Origin: Bifidobacterium breve
GTDB taxonomy: Bacteria; Actinomycetota; Actinomycetes; S36-B12
Assembly: GCA_943328365.2 (NCBI GenBank)
Contig: CALPZT020000045.1
Coordinates: 1 to 8,587, forward strand
Reading direction: 5' to 3'
Length of the DNA: 8,587 nt
In this document: positions 1 through 5,714 of the stretch, piece by piece
Position numbering within the stretch: position 1 is the stretch's first letter
Layout: each line of letters opens with the position of its first letter
The notes under the pieces: generated by a model
Told to the model about the DNA's origin: nothing
Database searches by the model: none
The model's input: only the letters and a program-made list of their open reading frames with translations
Translations under genes and position numbers: made by a program

Positions 1-115
1 AGATGACGAAGGCGATGACGATCACCCCGAGCACGATGAGCGTCGGGAGCAGCACCCCGCCTCGCCGCTGCGCTGGCCCCTGCTGGTCTGTGGTCTCTGG
101 CATCTCAAACGTCAC
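1..115 (-). CDS. UPF0182 family membrane protein, N-terminal fragment (gene runs off the left edge)
   Basis: The minus strand encodes a short polar N-terminus (MPETTDQQGPAQRRGG) followed by a hydrophobic segment (VLLPTLIVLGVIVIAFVI) that is still open at the window edge. This resembles the first transmembrane helix of the large multi-pass UPF0182 proteins of Actinomycetota. The position also fits, because a UPF0182 gene lies beside the PDZ/Lon protease gene in M. tuberculosis (Rv3193c/Rv3194c, from memory). The function of the family is unknown. Two starts are possible: ATG at 103 or in-frame GTG at 115. I chose GTG because it lies exactly six bases after TAGGTT, the leaderless arrangement seen at other genes here, and neither start has a Shine-Dalgarno site. 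Only about 38 residues are visible, so the family call leans on gene order. Confidence 0.68.
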   Translation of the reverse strand, partial: MTFEMPETTDQQGPAQRRGGVLLPTLIVLGVIVIAFVI

Positions 116-127
116 ATATTGAACCTA
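116..127 (-). promoter_or_regulatory. Probable -10 element for leaderless UPF0182 transcript
   Basis: The minus strand reads TAGGTT, then CAATAT, then GTG. A TANNNT hexamer six bases before a start codon is the known actinobacterial layout for leaderless mRNA. No convincing -35 is visible. This is a pattern match only. Confidence 0.45.
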
Positions 128-200
128 CGGCACGCGGCCGAACTTCGCATCACCCCCCACGCGAACTCGACGCGATGCGCCAAGCGTGCGTGAGTCGAGA

Positions 201-228
201 GCCCGCTGTCAGCCTTCGTCAGCGGGGC
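201..228 (-). terminator. Weak hairpin overlapping the stop of the PDZ/Lon protease gene
   Basis: GCCCGCTG at 201-208 pairs with CAGCGGGGC at 220-228, with one bulged G, around the TGA stop at 209-211. It has no U-tract. It could slow or end transcription before the UPF0182 gene, but the evidence is weak. Confidence 0.22.
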
Positions 229-1303
229 AGCCGACCGGCGTGCCTCCGCTCGTCCAGGTCTCCACCGCGGTCACAGCCTCGGTGACGGTGCTCACCGCTG
301 CAACCGTCAGGCCGTCAGGCACGTGATCAGCCGCCTCCTTGCAGTGGACCGCGGGCATCAAGAAGAGCTCAGCGCCGTTGTTGCGGGCGCCCGCCAGTTT
401 CTGGCGTATGCCGCCGATGGCTCCCACGGCGCCCTCGGGCGTGATGGTGCCGGTACCGGCGATCGTGCGGCCCTTCGCCAGGTCGGCGGGGCTGAGCTTG
501 TCGATGAGCCCGAGGGTGAACATGAGGCCTGCGCTCGGCCCGCCGACGTCCTTCAGGGTGAACTCGATCGAGAAGTCCGGAACATAGAAGATGCCGACGC
601 CGATGCCGATATAGGGAATCGTCGCGTCATCGGGGTTCGCGGCGGACGTGACCGTGACCTGCGTTATCTCGTCCGCGCCATCGACCCGTCTGTCGACTTC
701 GAAGTCGAAGCTCGTGCCGATTGGCTTCGCCCGCACCGCATCGCTCACCTGCTGGGGCTGGTCGACCGCCTTGCCATCGATGGACACGATGTGGTCCTTG
801 GGCTCGAGGACGCCGTCTGACGGAGAGTCGCCGTAGACCGAGGTCACGACGAGCTCCTTGCCGACCGGCATCTTCAGGTAGTTCAGTGCGGCTCCGATGG
901 CATCGGACTCTGAGGTGCTGAACATCGCGGCCTGCCGACGCTTCACCTCCTCGCCGCTCACCTCATCGGGGTAGATGAGCTCCCGCGGGAGCACGGCATC
1001 TGCTGGATCGAACCAGGAGGCCATCGCGTCGACAAAGGTGAGGCCGCCGCGCGGGCCTCCGGATTCCAGGACGGTCGTCATCTCGAGGCTGCCGGTCGTC
1101 GGGTAGGTCGTCGTGCCCTCGATCGTGAGGACGGGCTTGTCATCGACGGTGCCGATGACGTTGAACGTCGGGCCAGGGGCCATCTTCACGAAGGGAACGG
1201 GCAGGAGAAACGCGACTCCGAGGAGCAGGACAAGGCTTGTCGCACTGACGACGAGCACCCGGCCCCGCGAGTTTCGCCCACTGCCATCGGTGTTGTCGCT
1301 CAC
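209..1303 (-). CDS. YlbL-type membrane-anchored PDZ / Lon-like serine protease
   Basis: The 364-residue protein has a short charged N-terminus, one transmembrane helix at about 15-36, a PDZ domain at about 150-215 (VTSVYGDSPSDGVLEPKDHI onward) and a C-terminal Lon-type proteolytic domain at about 240-345. The Lon Ser-Lys dyad is visible: S257 in GGPSAG and K302 in GGIRQK. It lacks the AAA+ ATPase of Lon, like the B. subtilis YlbL family and M. tuberculosis Rv3194c. The active domain is expected outside the membrane; substrates are unknown. I chose the GTG start at 1303 because it overlaps the stop of the upstream small membrane-protein gene by four bases (GTGA). The reading frame stays open further upstream, but that extension is low-complexity Arg/Pro sequence read through the upstream gene. 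Translation is probably coupled to that gene. Confidence 0.93.
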   Translation of the reverse strand: MSDNTDGSGRNSRGRVLVVSATSLVLLLGVAFLLPVPFVKMAPGPTFNVIGTVDDKPVLTIEGTTTYPTTGSLEMTTVLESGGPRGGLTFVDAMASWFDPADAVLPRELIYPDEVSGEEVKRRQAAMFSTSESDAIGAALNYLKMPVGKELVVTSVYGDSPSDGVLEPKDHIVSIDGKAVDQPQQVSDAVRAKPIGTSFDFEVDRRVDGADEITQVTVTSAANPDDATIPYIGIGVGIFYVPDFSIEFTLKDVGGPSAGLMFTLGLIDKLSPADLAKGRTIAGTGTITPEGAVGAIGGIRQKLAGARNNGAELFLMPAVHCKEAADHVPDGLTVAAVSTVTEAVTAVETWTSGGTPVGCPADEG

Positions 1304-1506
1304 GCGTCGTCCTCGTCCGGGTAGCGGCGCGGCGGGCGGGGGCGATCCTCGGGCATGGGGCGCTCCATGGCGTCGGCGAGCCGGCGCAGATTCGCCATGC
1401 CCTTGACGGCTTCGGTCGGCTTTTCCGGCCGCGACCTGAAGGTCACCCAGAGCACCGCGATGACTGTTGCGGAGATAGGGATCAACCACCAGATGAGTGC
1501 GGACAC
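1300..1506 (-). CDS. Small single-pass membrane protein of unknown function
   Basis: The 68-residue product begins VSALIWWLIPISATVIAVLW, a clear transmembrane helix (about residues 3-21). It is followed by a basic stretch, a short helix-like segment (EAVKGMANLRRLADAMERP) and a Pro/Arg/Asp-rich tail. I do not recognise a named family, although small proteins of this form are common in actinobacteria. The GTG start at 1506 is preceded by TACCCT and six bases, a leaderless layout; an upstream ATG at 1530 would add eight residues through the promoter. Its TGA overlaps the GTG of the PDZ/Lon protease gene, so the two are probably translated together. A role as partner or regulator of that membrane protease is inference from this coupling only. 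Confidence 0.75.
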   Translation of the reverse strand: MSALIWWLIPISATVIAVLWVTFRSRPEKPTEAVKGMANLRRLADAMERPMPEDRPRPPRRYPDEDDA

Positions 1507-1518
1507 CTCCCTAGGGTA
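1507..1518 (-). promoter_or_regulatory. Probable -10 element for leaderless transcript of the small membrane protein and PDZ/Lon protease
   Basis: The minus strand reads TACCCT-AGGGAG-GTG, that is TANNNT, six bases, start. The AGGGAG run touches the GTG directly and is too close to act as a normal Shine-Dalgarno site, which favours leaderless translation. Confidence 0.5.
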
Positions 1519-1594
1519 ACCCGGGCGCACGGGCGCTGGTCCCGCCCCGCCGGTGGGAGCGGTTCAGGATGCGCCGAAGCCCCCGGGGCTCTGA

Positions 1595-1627
1595 GCTCTC
1601 GTTCGCCTTCCCCTAGCGAACGAGAGC
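1595..1627 (-). terminator. Strong 12-bp hairpin, possible terminator of the metalloprotease-NUDIX unit
   Basis: GCTCTCGTTCGC at 1595-1606 and GCGAACGAGAGC at 1616-1627 are perfect inverted repeats around a 9-base loop. There is no U-tract on either strand, and the hairpin lies about 270 bases past the NUDIX stop. It could be a GC-type actinobacterial terminator or part of a non-coding transcript. Confidence 0.4.
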
Positions 1628-1713
1628 CTGTTATCCCGGGGGCATCGTCAATGCGGAACCTACGGGCCGCAGTGAGCCGCGTCAACGAAAGCGAGCCCAG
1701 TGAGCGATTCCCC

Positions 1714-1891
1714 TGTTGACAGGCTTGGGGAAAGGCTGGGGACGCGTTCCCAATCGCTGTGGACGGCCGGTGCATGACCATGTGGACTCGGCTGAGGACA
1801 ACGAATGACTCGCCCGGGCTGAGCAGGGGAAACCCGAAAACTTCCTTGTGGACAAAAGAAATATTTCGCCATGCACGGTTATTTGTCCGCG
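1714..1891. other. Cluster of DnaA-box-like 9-mers
   Basis: Compared with the actinobacterial DnaA box TTGTCCACA, the minus strand has one perfect copy (1847-1855), one with 8/9 matches (1793-1801) and three with 7/9 (1714-1722, 1758-1766, 1781-1789). The plus strand has one with 7/9 (1883-1891). An AT-rich patch lies between the last two. No dnaA or dnaN is in the window, so this is not assigned as the chromosomal origin. Confidence 0.3.
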
Positions 1892-1899
1892 ATTCACCC

Positions 1900-2451
1900 C
1901 TAGGACATCTCCCCGGGGGTCGAACCGGCCATGAGCGCGGCCGCAATGAGGGCGCGGACGCTCTCGTCAAGGTCATCAGGCAGCGCGGTGACCGGAAACC
2001 ATCGGAGGTCATCCGACTCGTCGCTCATGACCTCGCGCGCGTCGCTTCGCACGGTCGCGAGGTACTGAACATCGAGATGCTCGCTCATCTGTCCAGCGCA
2101 CGGAACCGGGTGGCGGTCCAGCCGCAGCGGGGCGGCACTCATGCGCACCTGCGCGATGCCGCTCTCCTCGATCGCCTCGCGCCGGGCCGCCTCTCGCAGC
2201 GAGGGATCGCCAGGCTCGCAGTGCCCTCCGAGCTGCAGCCACCGGCCCACCTTCGGGTGCAGGGTGAGGAGCACGCGCTCGCGGCGGTCGTCGAGAACGA
2301 GGGCACTCGCCGTCAGGTGGCCGACCCTGCACTCGCGCCACATGGCGTCGTCATGCTCGTCGAGGAAGTCTAGATACGCCTGTCTCAGCCGGGACTGGGG
2401 ATCGTCGGGCGCCTGCCACGCTTGCAGGACGGCAATCGCGTCATCCCTCAT
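1900..2451 (-). CDS. NUDIX hydrolase
   Basis: The 183-residue protein carries a NUDIX box at about residues 75-99: GGHCEPGD followed by REAIEESGI, with the metal-binding Glu pair at 95-96. One extra residue sits between the glycine-rich part and REAxEE, a form I recall from actinobacterial NUDIX proteins of the GGHCEPGD type. A preceding strand (TASALVLDDRRERVLLTLHPKVGRWLQLGG) and the later HLDVQYLA strand complete the fold. Members hydrolyse nucleoside diphosphates linked to another group; the substrate cannot be read from sequence. Its ATG overlaps the stop of the metalloprotease gene (ATGA), so the two are co-transcribed and probably translationally coupled. The N-terminal ~40 residues are mostly helical and outside the NUDIX fold. 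Confidence 0.92.
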   Translation of the reverse strand: MRDDAIAVLQAWQAPDDPQSRLRQAYLDFLDEHDDAMWRECRVGHLTASALVLDDRRERVLLTLHPKVGRWLQLGGHCEPGDPSLREAARREAIEESGIAQVRMSAAPLRLDRHPVPCAGQMSEHLDVQYLATVRSDAREVMSDESDDLRWFPVTALPDDLDESVRALIAAALMAGSTPGEMS

Positions 2452-3863
2452 TCGCCGGGCTCTTGATCCGGGGAATCCTGATCCCGGGAGCCTTGATCAC
2501 GGGAATCTTGATCGGGCGACCCGAGGTCGAGCGGGCCCCTTGAACGCTCGATGAACCCGAGCGGATCAGCGAGATCCTCGGCCGAGGGCAGCATGTCGGG
2601 GTGAACCCAGAGTGCATCACGCGCCTCGATGCCGCCGGTGGCTCGGACGGCAGCGAACAGCGTGGCCGCCTCGCGCAGGGCGCGTGGCCGCAGGTCCATG
2701 CCGACGAGCGAGCTGAAGGTCCGCTCGGCGGGCCCACCGGCCGCACGCCTGCGGCGCATGGTCTCCTGGAGCGCCTGGGCCGTCGGGAGCCGGGCGCCTG
2801 CCGCGACGGAGACGACATCGTCGACCCACCCCTCGACAAGCGCAAGGAGCGTCTCGAGACGGGCAATGGCCGCCCGCTGCTCGCTCGTGTCCTGGGGCTG
2901 GAGCAGGCCCGAGGACATGAGGCCTTGGAGGGCCTGCGGATCGGACAGGTCAACGTCGGACATCACCTCCTGCAGGCGCTCGGGATCGACGCGAATGCCG
3001 CGCGCGTACTCCTCGATCGCACCGATCATGCGGGCACGAAGCCACGGAACATGCGAGAAGAGCCGCTGGTGGGCCGACTCGCGCAGCGCGAGATAGAGAC
3101 GGACGTCGCTCGAGTCGACGCCGATGCCCTCCCCTAGTTGCTCGACGTTGCGGGGCAGCATCGCGCAGGTCGCAGCAGGCAGCAGGGGGATGCCGATGTC
3201 TCCTGCGCTCACGACCTCGCGCGCGAGCGCCGCGAGTGCATTGCCGAGCTGCATGCTGAAGGCGGCCGCACCGAGCTGCTGCGCCATGCCGAGCATCGGC
3301 TGCATCATCGACATCATCTCGGCGGGGATCCCGCCGGGGAACATCGCCCGGAACTGCTCGGGCAGCGCTGCGTTCAGGGCCTCGGAATCGAGGCCGGCAA
3401 CGTCGGCGGCATTGGGCATCGCACCACCCACCACCTGCTGCATGTGCTGCGCGATTGGCTCGACGTATCGCTGCCACATCGGCAGGGTCTGCTCCAGCCA
3501 CTGCGAGCGGCTCCACGCCAGTGGGGCGCCAGCCGTTGCCGGCAGGACGGTGGCCTCATCGAGCCACACGTCGGCAAGGTGCAGGGCGTCGGTGACCGCA
3601 CGTGCCTCAGCGTCAGCAACGACTCTGTCGCCTCCGGCCTCAGGGCTGGCCAGCTGCTGTCGCGCGACATCGCGGACCATCTCCCAGTTGACCGGCCCGG
3701 TCGAGCCGGAGCTGCCTGCGCTCTGCAGGAAGGCACCGAGCTGCTGCAGCGCTGCGCCGATCGAATTCATGTCGAAGGGGTTCTGGCCGGAGTTACCCGG
3801 GCCAGGGTCGCCGGAGTTCGCGTCGTCCGAGCCGAAACCGAATCCGAAGGGGAGATTGCTCAT
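2448..3863 (-). CDS. Zincin-like (DUF2342-type) metalloprotease family protein
   Basis: The 471-residue protein matches the actinobacterial family annotated as zincin-like or zinc-dependent metalloprotease, also named as F420-biosynthesis-associated (M. tuberculosis Rv3195, from memory). The N-terminus (MSNLPFGFGFG) is Gly/Asp/Asn-rich and disordered, followed by an all-helical body. Family hallmarks are the ALRESAHQRLFSHVPWLR block (H265, H271) and LVEGWVDDVV at about 342-351. There is no textbook HEXXH, so metal binding and proteolysis are assigned by family only. The ATG at 3863 was chosen over an upstream start at 3899 because the family motif begins there and TACCGT lies six bases before it. 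The C-terminal tail has four tandem five-residue repeats (S[PR]DQ plus D, G or E). It overlaps the NUDIX gene downstream by four bases. Confidence 0.9.
   Translation of the reverse strand: MSNLPFGFGFGSDDANSGDPGPGNSGQNPFDMNSIGAALQQLGAFLQSAGSSGSTGPVNWEMVRDVARQQLASPEAGGDRVVADAEARAVTDALHLADVWLDEATVLPATAGAPLAWSRSQWLEQTLPMWQRYVEPIAQHMQQVVGGAMPNAADVAGLDSEALNAALPEQFRAMFPGGIPAEMMSMMQPMLGMAQQLGAAAFSMQLGNALAALAREVVSAGDIGIPLLPAATCAMLPRNVEQLGEGIGVDSSDVRLYLALRESAHQRLFSHVPWLRARMIGAIEEYARGIRVDPERLQEVMSDVDLSDPQALQGLMSSGLLQPQDTSEQRAAIARLETLLALVEGWVDDVVSVAAGARLPTAQALQETMRRRRAAGGPAERTFSSLVGMDLRPRALREAATLFAAVRATGGIEARDALWVHPDMLPSAEDLADPLGFIERSRGPLDLGSPDQDSRDQGSRDQDSPDQEPGE
2462..2521 (-). repeat. Four tandem 15-bp repeats in the metalloprotease C-terminal tail
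   Basis: On the plus strand the units are CTTGATCCGGGGAAT, CCTGATCCCGGGAGC, CTTGATCACGGGAAT and CTTGATCGGGCGACC (2462-2476, 2477-2491, 2492-2506, 2507-2521). They encode repeats of S[PR]DQ plus one residue. The unit is a multiple of three, so copy-number change would keep the frame. Confidence 0.85.
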
Positions 3864-3875
3864 ATGGCAACGGTA
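3864..3875 (-). promoter_or_regulatory. Probable -10 element for leaderless metalloprotease-NUDIX transcript
   Basis: The minus strand reads TACCGT-TGCCAT-ATG: TANNNT, six bases, start codon. No Shine-Dalgarno site precedes the ATG. It lies just after the hairpin that probably ends the DUF5679 transcript. Confidence 0.5.
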
Positions 3876-3890
3876 GCCCGATATGCGAAG

Positions 3891-3916
3891 GCGGGGCACC
3901 CGTGAGGGTGCCCCGC
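3891..3916 (-). terminator. Hairpin terminator downstream of the DUF5679 gene
   Basis: GCGGGGCACCC (3891-3901) and GGGTGCCCCGC (3906-3916) form a perfect 11-bp stem with a 4-base loop, about 60 bases past the DUF5679 stop. There is no clear U-tract, as is common in high-GC actinobacteria. It separates the DUF5679 transcript from the metalloprotease promoter. Confidence 0.65.
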
Positions 3917-3975
3917 CTGTTCGCTGTCAGCGTGGCAGGTTCTGCCGGCGCGAACGCATCGTGCTGGTCGCGCTG

Positions 3976-4134
3976 TTAGGCCTTGCCCAGGATGCGGGTG
4001 ACCTTGGTTCCGCACGTCGGGCAGATGCCCTTCGCGAAACGACGGCCGTTCGTCTCCTCGACGTGGCCGGTGAACTCGCGCTTTGCCTTGCACTTCACGC
4101 AGTACGCCTCGCCGGTGTAGCTTTCCTCGGCCAT
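3976..4134 (-). CDS. DUF5679 small zinc-ribbon protein
   Basis: The 52-residue protein has two CxxC pairs, C12-x2-C15 in YCVKC and C38-x2-C41 in CPTCG, expected to bind one zinc ion. The ends MAEESYTGEAYCVKCK and CPTCGTKVTRILGKA match the actinobacterial DUF5679 family. The core is basic (KCKAKRE, GRRFAKG), which would suit nucleic-acid binding, but the function is unknown. The ATG at 4134 has AGGAGG five bases upstream, the best Shine-Dalgarno site in the window. The frame stays open upstream to an ATG at 4218, but that stretch reads through leader hairpins and is probably not translated. A perfect hairpin follows the gene, so it is probably transcribed alone. Confidence 0.9.
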   Translation of the reverse strand: MAEESYTGEAYCVKCKAKREFTGHVEETNGRRFAKGICPTCGTKVTRILGKA

Positions 4135-4225
4135 GGGGCCCTCCTGAGTTGCTGGGTCGCGCCGCGGAAACCGCGGCCGGTGGCTGGTACCACCTCGCCC
4201 GCCGAAGCGGGTCACCATCAAGATA
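4135..4225 (-). promoter_or_regulatory. Candidate promoter and structured leader of the DUF5679 gene
   Basis: TATCTT (minus strand, 4220-4225) is a plausible -10 without a clear -35. It would give a leader of roughly 80 bases. That leader can form three short hairpins: CCCGC/GCGGG with a CGAA loop (4198-4211), GGTGG/CCACC (4180-4195), and GCCGCGG/CCGCGGC with a 3-base loop (4161-4177). All lie before the Shine-Dalgarno site. It matches no riboswitch I recognise. Confidence 0.35.
4140..4145 (-). promoter_or_regulatory. Strong Shine-Dalgarno site of the DUF5679 gene
   Basis: AGGAGG on the minus strand lies five bases (GCCCC) before the ATG at 4134. It fixes the short start over the in-frame ATG at 4218. 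Confidence 0.8.
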
Positions 4226-4245
4226 GGGCACAGGCGAGACTCAAC

Positions 4246-4266
4246 CGCCACGCAACAGGCGTGGCG
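4246..4266. repeat. Perfect 8-bp inverted repeat in the divergent intergenic region
   Basis: CGCCACGC (4246-4253) and GCGTGGCG (4259-4266) flank a 5-base loop. It lies between the divergent DUF5679 and M20 peptidase genes. It could be an operator or an RNA hairpin, and has no U-tract. Confidence 0.4.
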
Positions 4267-4278
4267 AGGCGGATATTG

Positions 4279-4307
4279 CCGAAATTTTTGCGACATTTCG
4301 GACATTT
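4279..4307. promoter_or_regulatory. AT-rich inverted and direct repeats upstream of the M20 peptidase gene, possible operator
   Basis: CCGAAAT (4279-4285) and ATTTCGG (4295-4301) form an inverted repeat with a 9-base spacer. GACATTT occurs twice (4292-4298, 4301-4307). The patch is the most AT-rich part of this divergent intergenic region and suits a regulator site or promoter. No factor is implied. Confidence 0.3.
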
Positions 4308-4354
4308 GTCCCGCGTTCGGCGCCCTGCAGCCCCGTACGCGAGAATCACCCCTC

Positions 4355-5611
4355 GTGACCACCCCCTCGTTCCACCTCGACTCCGACCGCCTCCTCGCCG
4401 ACCTCGACACCCTCCTGGCCATGCCCTCGCTCGGCGGCACGACCGCCGAGGTCGACATCCAGCGCCACCTCGCCCAGGCATGGCGCGCCGAGGGTCTCGC
4501 GGTGGACGAATGGGACATCGACCTCGAGCAGATCACCGCCGACCCCGAGTTCCCCGGCATGGAAGTCGCCCGATCACACGCCGTCGGCGTCACCGCAACC
4601 CTCGCGGGCACCGGTGGCGGCCAAACGCTCCTCATCAACGGCCACACCGATGTCGTTCCGCCCGGAGATCTCGATGCCTGGTCCGGTGATCCGTTCACCC
4701 CTCGCCTCGAGCAGCGCGATGGCATCGACGTCATCGTCGGCCGAGGTGCCTGCGACATGAAGGCCGGACTCGTCGCAGGGTGGGCTGCCATGCGGGCCAT
4801 CTCCGAAAGCGGGATCAAGCTTCGCGGCGACGTGATCCTCGCGCCGGTTGTCGGGGAGGAGGACGGCGGCCTCGGGACCTTCGCGCTGCTTCGGCACGGC
4901 ATCAGCGCCGACATGTGCATCGTGCCCGAGCCGACAAGCCTGGATCTCGTGCCCGCGAATGGTGGCGCGCTCACGTTTCGGCTCATCGTGAGAGGTGCTG
5001 CGACCCACGCTTCGCGTCGCACGGAGGGCGTGAGCGCCATCGAGAAGTTCATGCCGATCATGCAGGCCCTGACCGCATACGAGGCCGAGCGTAATTCGAG
5101 TGTCGATCCGCTCATGGCGCGGTGGCCCATCGCCTATCCGATCTCCATCGGCACCATCCACGCCGGAGACTGGGCGTCCACCGTCCCCGACCTCCTCACC
5201 GCCGAGGGACGCCTCGGCGTGGCCCTCGACGAAAGCGTCGCCGACGCGCGGTCACGACTCGAATCGGCCGTGGCTGCCGCGTGCGCACTCGACCCATGGC
5301 TACGCGACCATCCCGTCGAGGTTCAATGGTGGGGCGGTCAGTTCGCGTCCGGCCGCACCGACCTCGCCCACCCGGTCATCACCGAACTCGGCGAGGTCCA
5401 TCGAGAGCTCACCGGCGCAGCACCGCTCATCTACGGCGGCCCCTACGGATCGGACCTGCGGCTGCTCAGTGGCCTCGGCGGCATCCCGACCGTGCAGTAC
5501 GGGCCGGGCGATGCTGCGCGCGCCCACGCTCCCGACGAGTACGTGCCGGTCGACGAGGTCATCACCTGCGCCAATGCACTCGTGCAGATGATCCTTCGGA
5601 TGTGCGCCTAG
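4355..5611 (+). CDS. M20 family metallopeptidase (ArgE/DapE/ACY1-like)
   Basis: The 418-residue protein shows the full di-zinc M20 signature: H97 in GHTDVV, bridging D134 in CDMKAG, catalytic base E168 and ligand E169 in GEED, E192 in PEP, and H391 near the C-terminus in AHAPDE. H218 in THAS lies in the dimerisation domain inserted at about 200-310. The length is normal for ArgE/DapE/acetylornithine deacetylase-like enzymes, which hydrolyse N-acyl amino acids or small peptides in the cytoplasm. It could be a peptidase, deacylase or deacetylase; the sequence does not decide. There is no arginine or lysine biosynthesis gene beside it. The start is GTG at 4355 without a good Shine-Dalgarno site; GAGAAT lies eight bases upstream as a possible -10. 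It is divergent from the DUF5679 gene. Confidence 0.92.
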   Translation: MTTPSFHLDSDRLLADLDTLLAMPSLGGTTAEVDIQRHLAQAWRAEGLAVDEWDIDLEQITADPEFPGMEVARSHAVGVTATLAGTGGGQTLLINGHTDVVPPGDLDAWSGDPFTPRLEQRDGIDVIVGRGACDMKAGLVAGWAAMRAISESGIKLRGDVILAPVVGEEDGGLGTFALLRHGISADMCIVPEPTSLDLVPANGGALTFRLIVRGAATHASRRTEGVSAIEKFMPIMQALTAYEAERNSSVDPLMARWPIAYPISIGTIHAGDWASTVPDLLTAEGRLGVALDESVADARSRLESAVAAACALDPWLRDHPVEVQWWGGQFASGRTDLAHPVITELGEVHRELTGAAPLIYGGPYGSDLRLLSGLGGIPTVQYGPGDAARAHAPDEYVPVDEVITCANALVQMILRMCA

Positions 5612-5663
5612 CCGTTCGGCCAGTTCACCCTCGAGGTCGGCACCCACCTCCCTATCGCATGGT

Positions 5664-5694
5664 CCCTGTGGATTGCCACCTGCTGTCCACAGGG
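5664..5694. repeat. 9-bp inverted repeat between the M20 peptidase and E1-like genes
   Basis: CCCTGTGGA (5664-5672) and TCCACAGGG (5686-5694) are perfect inverted repeats around 13 bases. It could be an RNA hairpin ending the M20 transcript or a protein-binding site. The right arm holds CTGTCCACA, one mismatch from TTGTCCACA. Confidence 0.45.
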
Positions 5695-5714
5695 CAGGCG
5701 CGCCACCATCGGCC

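Larger units (their letters stand above)
1507..1899. other. 393-bp non-coding region between the NUDIX gene and the small membrane-protein gene
   Basis: No reading frame here has recognisable protein features; the open frames look like chance products of GC-rich DNA. What can be seen is the leaderless promoter at 1507-1518, a strong hairpin at 1595-1627, several DnaA-box-like words at 1714-1891, and an unusually AT-rich patch around 1851-1886 that includes the palindrome GAAATATTTC at 1858-1867. I could not match it to a known structured RNA. Confidence 0.6.

Noticed and set aside
1507..1899. Possible chromosomal replication origin
   Set aside because: dnaA, dnaN and other usual origin neighbours are absent and only one box is perfect; kept only as a DnaA-box-like cluster.
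1912..1928. tRNA T-arm-like GGTTCGACCCCC on the minus strand
   Set aside because: It lies inside the NUDIX coding sequence and no acceptor, D or anticodon arm can be found around it.
1482..2012. Minus-strand open frame across the non-coding region (176 codons) and smaller frames at 1660-1897
   Set aside because: No domain, transmembrane or start-site support, and it overlaps both neighbours in a different frame.
3138..3905. Long plus-strand open frame opposite the metalloprotease gene
   Set aside because: Composition is Arg/His/Gly-rich and low in family-like features; the minus strand carries the conserved protein.
4181..4192. T-box-like sequence (GAGGTGGTACCA on the minus strand) in the DUF5679 leader
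   Set aside because: The leader is too short for a T-box Stem I, the usual CCGCG continuation is missing, and the downstream gene is not linked to amino acids or tRNA.
4219..5130. Minus-strand frame running from inside the M20 gene into the DUF5679 gene
   Set aside because: The upstream part is antisense to the M20 peptidase; only the last 52 codons, after the strong Shine-Dalgarno site, match DUF5679.
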